Source: Archaeoglobus neptunius | GTDB taxonomy: Archaea; Halobacteriota; Archaeoglobi; Archaeoglobales; Archaeoglobaceae | Direction of reading: 5' to 3' | Length of the DNA stretch: 64,000 nt | Assembly (NCBI RefSeq): GCF_016757965.1 | Contig: NZ_JAEKIW010000004.1 | Coordinates: forward strand, 106,715 to 170,714 | In this document: piece after piece, positions 25,345 through 34,067 of the stretch | Position numbering within the stretch: position 1 is the stretch's first letter | How the letters are laid out: each line of letters starts with the position of its first letter | The notes under the pieces: generated by a model | Databases searched by the model: none | What the model was told of the DNA's origin: nothing | What the model saw: the letters and a program-made list of their open reading frames with translations, nothing else | Position numbers and translations under genes: made by a program

Positions 25345-26073
25345 TTATTTGGAGGATAATTTACTCAGACAATTTTTAGGGTAAGTCCTCAAATTCGGTT
25401 TTAAGCATAATTTCATAGCTTTGGTGTAAAAATACTCGTAAATGTCTTTTCCCCATTTTACAGCCTGCTTATCTCTTGAGACTATCACCTTTTTCAGATC
25501 AATCCCACCGCTAATGAAGGGAAGGGCCAAAGTTATGCGTTGATCCGTTGTCACGCAGATAATATGTATACCGTCAGCGACTATCTTTCCACAGCCAGCC
25601 TCTTTGCCAAACACGACCTCTAAATCAGTATCTATCATGGAAAAAGGGAGTGCAATACATGAAACCACCTTTGCCCATTTGGCGTTTGAGATCTCATTTT
25701 CGAGATAGTGAAAAAAGTCCTGATTTAAGGACACCACATTGTAATGACCAAGATCACTTATCCTAATCATCAGGTGGAGTGGTATAGAGCTGAAATCGTG
25801 TTCAATCCAGAACTCCAGATTCCTCTCGAATGTTGTGGTGGTTCTGTCAATTGCATCCAGCAATGAGTAAGCAACTTTTCCTATCATGCTCAGCTTATAT
25901 TTTCTTCCTTCCCTGCAGATAAGTCCAGAACGCTGGAGCTTTTTTAGATGGATGGATAGAGAAGTGTGGTTTATACCGGTTTTTCTTTTTAACTCCGAAA
26001 AAGTCGCCGGACTCGATGTTAGAGTATAAAGTATATTCATACGTCTCCGGCAGGATAGTATCTCTCTGATCAT
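25345..26073 (-). CDS. FilR1-like transcriptional regulator (winged helix plus FilR1 domain)
   Basis: An archaeal regulator. The N-terminal helix-turn-helix (about residues 1-75) shows an ArsR-like pattern: PATFSELKRKTGINHTSLSIHLKKLQ followed by GLICREGRKYKLSMIG. The C-terminal domain (WIEHDFSSIPLHLMIRISDLG and onward) is the FilR1/DUF1724 ligand-binding type common in methanogens and Archaeoglobales. ATG 26073 is favoured; a GTG 9 nt upstream is possible. It is convergent with the type III operon and divergent from the secreted-protein gene, so it may regulate the latter. Confidence 0.85.
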   Translation of the reverse strand: MIREILSCRRRMNILYTLTSSPATFSELKRKTGINHTSLSIHLKKLQRSGLICREGRKYKLSMIGKVAYSLLDAIDRTTTTFERNLEFWIEHDFSSIPLHLMIRISDLGHYNVVSLNQDFFHYLENEISNAKWAKVVSCIALPFSMIDTDLEVVFGKEAGCGKIVADGIHIICVTTDQRITLALPFISGGIDLKKVIVSRDKQAVKWGKDIYEYFYTKAMKLCLKPNLRTYPKNCLSKLSSK

Positions 26074-26208
26074 GCATAACACAGTTCTATGGTGTTAAAA
26101 AATTTTACTAAGTTGTTAATTATAGTGAACATTTTTAATATGAGTAAGTAAAATTAAGTTTGAGCAAAAAATATATTGTAGAAAGACATCACATTGCATG
26201 GTGGTTCC

Positions 26209-26958
26209 ATGAAGCTCTCAAAGGTAGTGGTGTGCGGATTGGTGGTATTGCTTGGGGTGAGTGTTTGCTCTGCCAGAGATGTGTTGGAAGTGAATGCAGA
26301 CAACTACAGGTGGAGTTACATGTATTCGGGAGAGACCGACTATTTCTACTGCTCCTGGAGCTACCTATCAGGTGAGCCACATGATGCATGGAAGGTTCAG
26401 ATACCACTGTATTACGTTCAGGTACTCGATCACTGGGATGGAGGGAGTATGTGGACGGAACCAGGATACTACACGTGGTTCATAGTGGATGATGTGGAGA
26501 GTGGTGACTCTAGCCCATATGATTCATACAACGACCTGCCAGCGCCGTGGATAAAAGTCAAATACGATGTTGATTCAGAGAGAACTGTTACCTACGAGTG
26601 CAGAGCAAGTTTGTGGGATCGTGTCATTGATGTTTGGGGAATACCGCTCTACTGGAAAGTTGTAGAGGAGAAGGACTCCTTCACGATAACAATCGCTCCG
26701 AAAGGTTTTGGTGTGAAGCATTTAGATGTGGAAAAGCAAACGAAAAGTGTTAGAAATTACGAACCCCTCACACCCCTTGTTAAAACGATAGGGAGGATGA
26801 TGGCAATCAACGCCCTAATAAACAACGCAGAAAAGCTGAAAGACGTGGATGCACTGACCATAGAATACTCCAACGGAGCTTGGATTGTCAAGGGATACAG
26901 GATGGAGGGAAAAGCCTTTACAGAGGAAGTATTCCGGTTCAAATATGAAACCACTTAA
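26209..26958 (+). CDS. Secreted protein of unknown function
   Basis: A 249-residue protein with a clear signal peptide (KLSKVVVCGLVVLLGVSVCSA, cleavage expected after residue 22 or so). The mature part begins RDVLEVNADNYRW, is rich in Trp, Tyr and Asp, and has beta-type spacing up to about residue 150; the C-terminal part is more helical. I do not recognise the family. ATG 26209 is chosen because the signal peptide starts there. It overlaps a small membrane-protein gene by 14 nt, so the two may act together at the cell surface. Confidence 0.68.
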   Translation: MKLSKVVVCGLVVLLGVSVCSARDVLEVNADNYRWSYMYSGETDYFYCSWSYLSGEPHDAWKVQIPLYYVQVLDHWDGGSMWTEPGYYTWFIVDDVESGDSSPYDSYNDLPAPWIKVKYDVDSERTVTYECRASLWDRVIDVWGIPLYWKVVEEKDSFTITIAPKGFGVKHLDVEKQTKSVRNYEPLTPLVKTIGRMMAINALINNAEKLKDVDALTIEYSNGAWIVKGYRMEGKAFTEEVFRFKYETT

Positions 26959-27244
26959 AACCGCACTGAGCCTTGTCGGAGCAATCTTTGCAGCGGCAAT
27001 CGCATCCGCTCTGCTCTTCCACTTTTTATCCGTGCTCGGGATGTACAGCAGAGGTGCAAGAGTTCTCACCCTGTCCTTCATCGTCCTCGCCGTCATTCCC
27101 GTCTTCAGGAGGCTGGAGATTCCAGTACCACTCCTGATCCTCGCTGCAGCTTTGATCCCTCCTCTCTATCTCGTAGATGAAAGACTGCACGTCGTTGCAT
27201 CCGTGCTTGTTGGGTTGATCGCATCGAGAAGTAGCAAATTTTAA
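26945..27244 (+). CDS. Small membrane protein of unknown function
   Basis: A 99-residue protein with about four hydrophobic segments (residues 5-30, 38-52, 58-75 and 80-95) and a short basic C-terminus. It starts inside the end of the secreted-protein gene, so the two are translationally coupled. No family recognised. A membrane anchor or exporter for the secreted protein is possible but only a guess. Confidence 0.6.
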   Translation: MKPLKTALSLVGAIFAAAIASALLFHFLSVLGMYSRGARVLTLSFIVLAVIPVFRRLEIPVPLLILAAALIPPLYLVDERLHVVASVLVGLIASRSSKF

Positions 27245-27270
27245 ATTAACCCCTTGCAAACAAGCATCAC

Positions 27271-28080
27271 ATGAACTTCTCAACAATTGCGGCGGAATAC
27301 GAGAAGCTCGCAACACTGCAGAAATCCGCATCAGAGATACTGCTACGGCTTTTGAAAATCGGCGAAAATGATGATGTTCTGGACCTCGGATGCGGAACGG
27401 GGCATCTGACGAGGAAGATCAGAGGTCTGACGAAAGGGAGGGTTGTTGGCATAGACCCTTCGGAGGGAATGATAGCGAGGGCGATTGAGGATAGCAGGGG
27501 TATGAACATAACTTACAAGATCATGAGCGCGGAGGAGATGAACTACCATGAGAGCTTTGATGTCATCTTCTGCAATTCCGCCTTCCAGTGGTTTAGAAAT
27601 CCCGAGAGGGCTTTGAGGAACTGCTACAAGGCTCTGAGGAGGGGTGGGAGAATAGGCATACAGGCACCTGCCAAGAATGTTTACTGCCCGAACTTCATAA
27701 AGGCTATTGAAGCCGTGAGAAAAGATGAGAGAACGGGAGATGTATTCGCCCATTTCAAAGAGCCGTGGTTCTTCCTCGAAACTGCTGAAGAATACACTTC
27801 CCTCTTTGAGAGATGCGGGTTTGCTGTGGTATTTTCGAAAATCGAAAGGGTTGTAACCGAGCATACACCAGAAGAGGTCTTCGGGATATTCTCGTCGGGA
27901 GCGATAGCCGGCTATCTCAACCCTGAATACTACGATGTCGAACTAAATGATGAGTATATTAAGGCATTCAGGGAGATTGTAAGGCAGGAATTCAACCGGC
28001 AGGCTGAGAATGGCATCGTAAAGCTGGAGTTCAACAGGATTTTTCTGGTGGCTGTTAAAGACCACAAAAATTTTCTGTGA
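27271..28080 (+). CDS. Class I SAM-dependent methyltransferase
   Basis: Methyltransferase with the Rossmann-type SAM-binding fold. Motif I is DVLDLGCGTGHLTRKI (near residue 32), motif II is VVGIDPSEGM, and motif IV lies at DVIFCNSAFQWF, which resembles the trans-aconitate/BioC/UbiE-like subgroup with its NSAFQWF segment. The C-terminal half is a helical cap. Length (269 residues) is normal for that subgroup. Substrate not deducible. It overlaps the HAD gene by 4 nt (GTGA), so the two are co-expressed. Confidence 0.87.
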   Translation: MNFSTIAAEYEKLATLQKSASEILLRLLKIGENDDVLDLGCGTGHLTRKIRGLTKGRVVGIDPSEGMIARAIEDSRGMNITYKIMSAEEMNYHESFDVIFCNSAFQWFRNPERALRNCYKALRRGGRIGIQAPAKNVYCPNFIKAIEAVRKDERTGDVFAHFKEPWFFLETAEEYTSLFERCGFAVVFSKIERVVTEHTPEEVFGIFSSGAIAGYLNPEYYDVELNDEYIKAFREIVRQEFNRQAENGIVKLEFNRIFLVAVKDHKNFL

Positions 28081-29027
28081 ATCGGACAACTGAATGCATG
28101 TTCTTCACGGACTGGGAAGGGCCATGGATACTGACGGACTTTGCGTTGGAGCTGACAATGGCAGTTTTCAACAATGAGCGCTTTTTCAGAAATCTGAGCC
28201 TTTATGATGACTATCTTGCCTACGAGGTAAAGAAAGAGGGTTATGAGGCAGGTTATACGGTAAAGCTTCTCGTGCCCTTTATCGCTGCGGCTGATATCAC
28301 AGAGGCCAGACTTGCAAATATTGCTGAGTTGACAGCAAAATTTGTTCCCGACGCAAGTGAGGCCATGAGAAGGTTGCAGAAAATGTGGAAGCCCGTGGTG
28401 ATCTCAACAAGTTACAGACAGTACCTTGAAGAGACTGCCTCAATGATTGGCGTCGAAGGATACCTGCACGGTACGGATGTCAGCTTTGACAGAATAAAAA
28501 TATCATCTGAGTTGAGATCGTATTTGATTTCGACTGTAGATAAAATTGCAGGTTTGAAGGGAGAGGAGCTTTTCAGATTCCTCGACGACCTCTTCTCAAC
28601 TCCCGAAATTGAAGAAATCGTGAGCAGTGTGAGGGCTGTGGGTGCAGGAGAGAAAGCTGAAATTTTAAGATGTTACTGCGAGGAGTACAGTATTGAGTTT
28701 CCAGTTGCCATTGGAGACAGCATCTCGGACTACAAGATGTTCGAAGTAGCTAGAAAACTGGGTGGTGTGGCGGTGGCCTTTAACGGCAATGAATATGCCC
28801 TTAAACATGCAGACATTGCGATAGTAAGTTCAACTGCCATGAGTGAGGCTGCTGTAGTTGAACTTTTGCTTCGGAGGGGAATGGTCGATTCTGCTATACA
28901 TTCTGCATGTGCCGGTCTCCGTGAAACCGAAATATATATTATGAGTGATTCCGACTACAGGGAAGTTCTTGAAAAATCGAAAAGGATGAGAGTGAGACTG
29001 AGGGGTTTTGCCGGAGAGTTGGGGTGA
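28077..29027 (+). CDS. HAD-superfamily protein (archaeal EhaR-like)
   Basis: A 316-residue HAD-fold hydrolase. Motif I is seen at FFTDWEGPW near the N-terminus (Asp then Glu in place of the usual second Asp), motif II at VVISTSY, and motif IV at VAIGDSISDYKMFE. An all-helical cap lies between. The opening TDWEGPWILTDFALEL resembles proteins annotated EhaR-like in methanogens and Archaeoglobales. Substrate unknown. GTG 28077 overlaps the previous stop; the conserved part begins at ATG 28098, which is an alternative start. Confidence 0.75.
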   Translation: MNRTTECMFFTDWEGPWILTDFALELTMAVFNNERFFRNLSLYDDYLAYEVKKEGYEAGYTVKLLVPFIAAADITEARLANIAELTAKFVPDASEAMRRLQKMWKPVVISTSYRQYLEETASMIGVEGYLHGTDVSFDRIKISSELRSYLISTVDKIAGLKGEELFRFLDDLFSTPEIEEIVSSVRAVGAGEKAEILRCYCEEYSIEFPVAIGDSISDYKMFEVARKLGGVAVAFNGNEYALKHADIAIVSSTAMSEAAVVELLLRRGMVDSAIHSACAGLRETEIYIMSDSDYREVLEKSKRMRVRLRGFAGELG

Positions 29028-29028
29028 T

Positions 29029-29694
29029 GTGTTGAAGGCTGTTGGAATTCTCGGATCGCCGAGAAAGTATGGAAATACGTCAAAGATGCTTGATGCAACA
29101 CTGGAGGAAATGGAAGAGCGGGGCTTTGAGGTGGAAAAAGTGTATCTGATGGGAAAAAAGATAAACTACTGTATTGGATGCGGAACCTGCCTTGCAAAGG
29201 GGGAGTGCATTCAAAAAGACGATATGGAGGAGATCAAGAGGAAGATCGTGGAGAGCGATGCAGTAGTTCTTGCATCTCCGGTATACTATCTTAACATTAC
29301 CGGTCAGATGAAAACGTTTATTGACAGAATGCTACCGTACGGACATAGACCGACACTAACAGGGAAGTATGGTGGAGCAGTAACGGTGTATGCCGGTGTT
29401 GGAAGACCGGAAGAGGTTGCAGCGTATCTGAACAGAGTTCTGAAAGCCTGGGGTGTAATTCCTGTTGGATATGCCGTTGGATATGGTGTAACTCCGGGAG
29501 ACGTTGGTGAGAATGATGTCGAAAGAGCCAGGCAGCTTGGGAGAAGAATAGCTGAAGCCTTTGAAGAAGGGTACAGGGCAGAGGTTACGAGCGAGGACAT
29601 CGAGCTGCAAAAACAGCTTCTTGAACTGATCAAAAAATATGGAAAATTGATGAAAGCAGATTATGAGTTCTGGAAGGAGAAGGGAATTCTCTAA
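29029..29694 (+). CDS. Iron-sulfur flavoprotein (NADPH-dependent FMN reductase family)
   Basis: Flavodoxin-like electron-transfer protein. GILGSPRKYGNTSKML at the N-terminus binds the FMN phosphate, and SPVYYLNITGQMKTFIDR is the second flavin-binding segment. The compact motif YCIGCGTCLAKGEC between them is the four-cysteine site that holds a 4Fe-4S cluster in archaeal iron-sulfur flavoproteins. These proteins reduce oxygen or peroxide or pass electrons from ferredoxin in anaerobic archaea. The GTG at 29029 directly follows the HAD stop; TTG 29032 is also possible. Confidence 0.88.
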   Translation: MLKAVGILGSPRKYGNTSKMLDATLEEMEERGFEVEKVYLMGKKINYCIGCGTCLAKGECIQKDDMEEIKRKIVESDAVVLASPVYYLNITGQMKTFIDRMLPYGHRPTLTGKYGGAVTVYAGVGRPEEVAAYLNRVLKAWGVIPVGYAVGYGVTPGDVGENDVERARQLGRRIAEAFEEGYRAEVTSEDIELQKQLLELIKKYGKLMKADYEFWKEKGIL

Positions 29695-30692
29695 AATCGT
29701 CCCCTGATTTTTATTCTTTTTCTCTCCTCATCAATTTCCACTGCGTTTGCGAAAAAGCTGTTAACTACGTAAGCATTACTTCTCAAGTGCAGTGTAATTT
29801 TACTGGTTGTGTATTCCGTCACTCCGTCTGCCATTGAAGCGAATGGGAGTATCTGATCTGCCAGATGGCAGTCGAAAGAGGCTGGATTTGAAAATTCATA
29901 GTAGAATTTCTCAGCAGCTTCTTTACCCACGACCTCCGCCCTTTTCCCTCTCTCTCCAAGAGCGCTGCCTCCCTTGTACCCGCTCCAGAGCGTTATTCCG
30001 CTGCCGGTCGAGTGGCCTCTAAGCACCTCAATTTTTATCTCGGCATCTATCCCTTTAGCTGCAAGATAGTCCGTTGCAGCTTTTGCCTGCCTCTCAGCCA
30101 CATGTTCAGGCAGATTCTGACAGTGACTTACGCCATAAGCCTTCTCATGGGCTTTTTTGAATTTTTTACCTTTTAACCTGCCCGGTTCAACAAGGAGCCT
30201 TACCACCCCTCCGCCTTTAGGATAGTAACCCCTTCTGAGAACTTTGACATGGCAATCAAGTCCCATATCTCTCAGTGCTCGCAGTGTAACGTGCCGAAAG
30301 TAGTCTACAGGAGGAGACCATGCGACATCGGTACCGCCAGTAACCGTAACAGTACTTCTCTGCTCTGCAAAAACCAGAGGAAGCAATATTGACTGGAAAA
30401 TGAGAGTTATGCTACCGGCAGTTCCTATGTTCACCCTTACATCTCCGCCTCTAATTTTTCCCGGTTTGAAGATGACCTCGGTTGATCCCGGCCTGAGCCC
30501 TTCAACCTCAGCACCGGAGATCATTTTTGCCGCCTCAATTCCTCTGAGATGCTGGGCTGCCAGGCCCGGTTTTGGACGGTTTGCTCTTATTCTCACTATT
30601 CTCACTGCCTCTCCAGTTACACAGGAGAGCGCTATTGCCGTTCTTAAAATCTGACCCCCACCTTCCCCGTAACTGCCGTCTATCTCGATCAC
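29691..30692 (-). CDS. rtcA: RNA 3'-terminal phosphate cyclase
   Basis: Converts RNA 3'-phosphates to 2',3'-cyclic phosphates using ATP. The start DGSYGEGGGQILRTAIALS, then RANRPKPGLAAQHL, GSTEVIFKPG and GTAGSITLIFQS are strong family signatures. The catalytic His used for AMP transfer is expected in FDCHLADQILPF near the C-terminus and is present. At 333 residues it is full length. It ends 4 nt inside the convergent iron-sulfur flavoprotein gene. Confidence 0.95.
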   Translation of the reverse strand: MIEIDGSYGEGGGQILRTAIALSCVTGEAVRIVRIRANRPKPGLAAQHLRGIEAAKMISGAEVEGLRPGSTEVIFKPGKIRGGDVRVNIGTAGSITLIFQSILLPLVFAEQRSTVTVTGGTDVAWSPPVDYFRHVTLRALRDMGLDCHVKVLRRGYYPKGGGVVRLLVEPGRLKGKKFKKAHEKAYGVSHCQNLPEHVAERQAKAATDYLAAKGIDAEIKIEVLRGHSTGSGITLWSGYKGGSALGERGKRAEVVGKEAAEKFYYEFSNPASFDCHLADQILPFASMADGVTEYTTSKITLHLRSNAYVVNSFFANAVEIDEERKRIKIRGRF

Positions 30693-30722
30693 ATAGGAGG
30701 GTATGAAAGAAGGAAAAAAAGA

Positions 30723-31322
30723 TTATCCTTCTTCCTTCCTCTCTTCTTTATAAAGCACGAATTGAGTGATTATTCCGGTGAGTACGAGTGTGAACCAGAG
30801 GAGGTCCATGAATATGTTCGACACCATCAGATCCAAAACCAACCTGGGATCATTAAGGACGTCATATATGTGCATTCCAGTTATCGCCATTTGTGTGGCA
30901 AGTACAACGAAAGCTGATCCGAAAACTGACGTTATCAGAACTGTAAGAGGTCTTTCAACGAACAGATTTGTGAATGCAAACAGCCCTCCAAGAACGTATG
31001 CGTAAATTGGGTAATTTGGAAGGAGGTACAGACCAAGAAAATATCCAAATGCCGCTCCGGTAACGATCACGCCAAGCTCGTAGACAAGTCCAAAAAGTAT
31101 GGCTCCTGCGATTGCTGAGAGGAGGATTGCTATCAGGGCATTTCCATAAAACTCTATCACGACGTAGATTCCGACCAGCTCACCGACGAGAAATCCAATT
31201 GCTGCGGAATAATATCTGAAGATTCTGTACCCCACAAAGCAGAGTATCAAACCGACTATGATCATTGAGGTGAGAACCGTCCACTGGCTGGTTAGGATTT
31301 CAGCCAGTTCTACTGGCTGCAT
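30723..31322 (-). CDS. Multi-pass membrane protein of unknown function (DUF4203-like)
   Basis: A 199-residue hydrophobic protein with about six or seven membrane segments and many small residues (VGYRIFRYYSAAIGFLVGEL; GAILFGLVYELGV). The glycine-rich repeated segment pattern suggests the DUF4203/TMEM198-like type, but I am not certain. It ends in a charged tail (KEERKEEG). It is upstream of rtcA with a 30-nt gap and likely shares its direction of transcription. No function can be given. Confidence 0.6.
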   Translation of the reverse strand: MQPVELAEILTSQWTVLTSMIIVGLILCFVGYRIFRYYSAAIGFLVGELVGIYVVIEFYGNALIAILLSAIAGAILFGLVYELGVIVTGAAFGYFLGLYLLPNYPIYAYVLGGLFAFTNLFVERPLTVLITSVFGSAFVVLATQMAITGMHIYDVLNDPRLVLDLMVSNIFMDLLWFTLVLTGIITQFVLYKEERKEEG

Positions 31323-31358
31323 GATATCAGTAATACTTCTGATTTATAAAGTTTGGCT

Positions 31359-31904
31359 TTACACTTTACCCCTCGATTCGCCGTGGATTATGGCTGAAGC
31401 GGCGAGATGGGCGATTCTAACAGCTTCCGGCATGTTTCCTTTCAGACAGCTTACCTTCAGCAATTTTCGAGACTCCTCTACACTCAATCCCGCAAGCTGG
31501 ACGTAAATATGGTTTATGCGGTGGATTTTGCCGGCTCTTTCGATAATATACCTTCTCATTTTTGCATCGTTCAGATTTTCTATTGCTGAGATGAATTCAC
31601 TCATTTCAGGCATCCGCCTCATAACCACCACAACCGGAATCCCGGTCTGCTCAAAAACCTGCACTATATCCACCATGTTGAAACCGCCAAAGGTTATACC
31701 CGGCAGGAAAATGCATTTCAACTGTTCTCTGAATTTTGATTTTTTTATCATTCCGATCAGCTTCTCAGTTGCATCGAGACCGTCAATTTCTATTTCGGCG
31801 TACATGAAACCCTCGACGTAGCTGTCGCATGTAACACAACCAACAAGACAGCACCTTTCATCATCGAAGCTGTCATCGACGCCGAGAAACCTCCATTTCT
31901 TCAT
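31359..31904 (-). CDS. DUF99 family protein (UPF0215, endonuclease V-like fold)
   Basis: A 181-residue archaeal protein of the DUF99 family. It opens KKWRFLGVDDSFDD, and FLPGITFGGFNMVDI plus GIPVVVVMRRMPE are conserved landmarks. The family is related in fold to endonuclease V, and the Asp pair in GVDDSF could bind metal. ATG 31904 gives the standard N-terminus; the open frame runs much further upstream but overlaps the divergent HD gene there, so the longer version is rejected. Divergent from the HD-domain gene with a 34-nt gap. Confidence 0.83.
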   Translation of the reverse strand: MKKWRFLGVDDSFDDERCCLVGCVTCDSYVEGFMYAEIEIDGLDATEKLIGMIKKSKFREQLKCIFLPGITFGGFNMVDIVQVFEQTGIPVVVVMRRMPEMSEFISAIENLNDAKMRRYIIERAGKIHRINHIYVQLAGLSVEESRKLLKVSCLKGNMPEAVRIAHLAASAIIHGESRGKV

Positions 31905-31938
31905 AAAATTTATTGGTTGAAAGGTTTTTAATAAAGGT

Positions 31939-32442
31939 ATGGATGATCTGGTTAAATTCATACATGAAGCAGGTTCTTTGAAGTTAACGCCCAGGTCAGG
32001 CTGGTTAAAGCTCGGGATAAAGCTCCCTGAGAGTGTTGCGGAGCATAGTTTCAGAACGGCTTTGATTGCGTTCATCCTTGTTTTAAAAAGCGAAGGAGAT
32101 GTAAACAAGGCCTTTAAAGCTGCTACGGCTGCGATTTTCCATGACCTGCATGAAACGAGAACGATGGATCTGCACAAAATTGCCAGGGAGTATGTGAGAG
32201 CAGATGAGGGTAGGGCGATTGAGGATCAGATCTCAAGACTGGGAGTTAAACTTGAATTTTCGGATGTCGAGGACTATTTGAGGGATGCGGACAAGCTTGA
32301 GCTTGCATTTCAGGCTGTTGAGTACGCTAGCCTTTCTCCTAACGCAATAGAATTTGCAGAAAATATTGAATTGAAGACTGACGTTGCCAGGGGGCTCTAC
32401 AATGCGCTGATGGATAGGAGAGATCCGAAATGGTGGAAATGA
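31939..32442 (+). CDS. HD-domain hydrolase (HDDC2/YfbR-like nucleotidase family)
   Basis: A 167-residue metal-dependent phosphohydrolase. The HD pattern is seen in order: VAEHSFRTALIAF (His), AAIFHDLHETRTMDL (His-Asp), and LRDADKLELAFQAVEYA (Asp). WLKLGIKLPESVAEHS is typical of archaeal homologues of 5'-deoxynucleotidases. Full length. Its last codons overlap the Mut7-C gene by 4 nt (ATGA). Confidence 0.88.
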   Translation: MDDLVKFIHEAGSLKLTPRSGWLKLGIKLPESVAEHSFRTALIAFILVLKSEGDVNKAFKAATAAIFHDLHETRTMDLHKIAREYVRADEGRAIEDQISRLGVKLEFSDVEDYLRDADKLELAFQAVEYASLSPNAIEFAENIELKTDVARGLYNALMDRRDPKWWK

Positions 32443-32912
32443 AGTTTTTAACAGACAGAATGCTTGGGAAGCTCACGACATGGTTAAGAATTTCCGGTTA
32501 CGATACGCTCTGCATTGCAGATGTTGATGTGATAGGAGATGAAGATGATTTTATGGTTGAAAACTTCAGAGACAGAATTTTACTAACAAAAGATAAAAGA
32601 CTGTACGAAAAATGCGTGAAAAATGGTAGAAACGCATTTCTGATAACCTCAAATGACGTTCTGGGACAGATGAAAGAAATAAAGAGTTTGGGGGTGAAAT
32701 TTCAGCTTGTAATGAACAGATGCAGTGTATGCAACTCCGAACTTCGAAAACCGAGTGTTGAGGAAGCTTTAGAGGTTATCCGGACTGAAAATCTGTCGGA
32801 AGACATGCTCGACTTTGAGCTGTGGTACTGCGGGAAATGCAATAAACTGTACTGGATGGGAGGGCACTGGAAAAATATGAGCAGGTTTATAAGAAAAGTT
32901 GAGGAGGACTAA
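32439..32912 (+). CDS. Mut7-C RNase-domain protein with zinc ribbon
   Basis: PIN-like Mut7-C domain: KFLTDRMLGKLTTWLRISGYDT at the N-terminus, DRILLTKDKRLYEKC in the middle, then a zinc ribbon formed by CSVCNSEL and WYCGKCNKLYWMGGHW. The DRMLGKL Asp and the TKDKRL Asp are the expected metal ligands. Archaeal proteins of this type are presumed ribonucleases. ATG 32439 is chosen because it overlaps the upstream stop as ATGA; a start 9 nt earlier is possible. Confidence 0.88.
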   Translation: MKFLTDRMLGKLTTWLRISGYDTLCIADVDVIGDEDDFMVENFRDRILLTKDKRLYEKCVKNGRNAFLITSNDVLGQMKEIKSLGVKFQLVMNRCSVCNSELRKPSVEEALEVIRTENLSEDMLDFELWYCGKCNKLYWMGGHWKNMSRFIRKVEED

Positions 32913-33046
32913 AATACGCTGATATCATCAACACCTTTGGGAATATTTCTATCCAGGCACACTGTAACGGGGAAATCATACCGTACAGCATCCTTCAGGG
33001 ATTTACCGGACTGGGTTTCCGGGAAAGCCAGAATTTTGAGAAATTC
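32909..33046 (-). other. Conserved-looking short reading frame or gene remnant
   Basis: On the minus strand an open stretch of 45 codons reads EFLKILAFPETQSGKSLKDA and continues to a clean end (IPKGVDDISVF). It lies in the same direction as the L40e gene just upstream of it. It has a protein-like composition, but no ATG, GTG or TTG in frame, and a stop just upstream (33047-33049). It may be the C-terminal piece of a small gene with a frameshift, a remnant, or chance. Function not recognised. Confidence 0.25.
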
Positions 33047-33084
33047 TTAAAATAAAAGCTGATATTGTGAACTGCAGAAATTAG

Positions 33085-33234
33085 TTACCTGCCCTTCCTC
33101 TCCTTCGACTTCGGCCTCAGTCCCTTGTAGCCGCACTTCCTGCATACCTTCGCCTTAATGGGATTCCTCGCATTACACCTCATGCATATTTTTACGTTGA
33201 ACAGCCTTGCCTCAGCCTCTGGGAATCTTGCCAT
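33085..33234 (-). CDS. rpl40e: 50S ribosomal protein L40e
   Basis: A 49-residue zinc-ribbon ribosomal protein. It reads [20 protein letters not shown] at the start, then a second Cys pair (CRKC) 11 residues later, and a basic C-terminus ([11 protein letters not shown]). The CxxC-x10-CxxC spacing and the PEAEARLFN opening are standard for archaeal L40e. It is a core gene too short for most open-frame cut-offs. A TTTAAATAA-type AT stretch upstream (minus strand, near 33257-33268) is a possible promoter. Confidence 0.93.
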   Translation of the reverse strand: MARFPEAEARLFNVKICMRCNARNPIKAKVCRKCGYKGLRPKSKERKGR

Positions 33235-33390
33235 AGCCCATGCAGGGTTCAGCGTTATTTAAATTTTTTTGGAAATGTCACCACATTTTGCTGCTGGGAC
33301 TACAACTGTAAGGCCAGATTTTGAAAATTTTATTAAATTTAATAAAACATAACTACAAAAGACTTATCAATTAGGAATCTCACAATATAT

Positions 33391-34041
33391 ATGTATCTTC
33401 TCAAAGTCAGGGTTGATCAGCACAGATGCTCTCTTGCGGTTGCGAGTAAAAGATGTCCCATACGGGCAGAAATAATATCCTACATATTGCTGAATGACGA
33501 GGATGCTCTCTTTTTGGTCAGAACTGCTGATTCTGAAAACGTTACCGAGTATATTAAGGAGGTTGAAAGGCATAAAAACACCAAATTTATACAGGTGCTC
33601 GAAAAAACCCCGATAGAGGCGAGCTTTGTTGCCGTTGTAAGCGACACCACCGGTATAAAGGCGTTTGAAAGTTCGTATTGCTTCATAAAACCTCCCATAC
33701 TGGTGGAGGACGGAAGCAAGATCTACGAGATAATTGTACCCAGCACCAGTTATCTGCCGAAGGCGTATGCGAATCTGGACAAGGTGGGCAGTTGGAAAAT
33801 ACTGGAAATAAAAAATATCGGTGAGAGGAAGGCGGGTTTAACTGAGGCTCAGAAGAAGGTGCTGAAAGTTGCTTACGATCTCGGGTACTTTTCTGAGCGA
33901 AGGGACGTTACGATCAGCGATATCGCAATGGCTCTTGGCATAGCCAAGAGCACGGCACATAAACACCTCAAGATAGCTATTTCAAAACTTGTGGAAAAGT
34001 ATATTCAGGAGAAGGAACTTGAAAAATCGCTGCTGATATAG
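33391..34041 (+). CDS. Bat-type HTH transcriptional regulator
   Basis: A 216-residue archaeal regulator. The N-terminal 140 residues form an unrecognised ligand or sensor domain of the kind found in bat-like proteins. The C-terminus carries the HTH_10 (bacterio-opsin activator) domain: GLTEAQKKVLKVAYDLGYF, then VTISDIAMALGIAKSTAHKHLKIAISKLV. It lies just upstream of, and in the same direction as, the DUF2193-DUF2180-aqpM genes, so it is a candidate regulator of them. Confidence 0.85.
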   Translation: MYLLKVRVDQHRCSLAVASKRCPIRAEIISYILLNDEDALFLVRTADSENVTEYIKEVERHKNTKFIQVLEKTPIEASFVAVVSDTTGIKAFESSYCFIKPPILVEDGSKIYEIIVPSTSYLPKAYANLDKVGSWKILEIKNIGERKAGLTEAQKKVLKVAYDLGYFSERRDVTISDIAMALGIAKSTAHKHLKIAISKLVEKYIQEKELEKSLLI

Positions 34042-34067
34042 GGTTGGTATTATTACAATAATCAAGA

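Noticed and set aside
31905..32177. N-terminal extension of the DUF99 gene
   Set aside because: The open frame extends 91 codons upstream but is antisense to the HD-domain gene; the family N-terminus starts at 31904.
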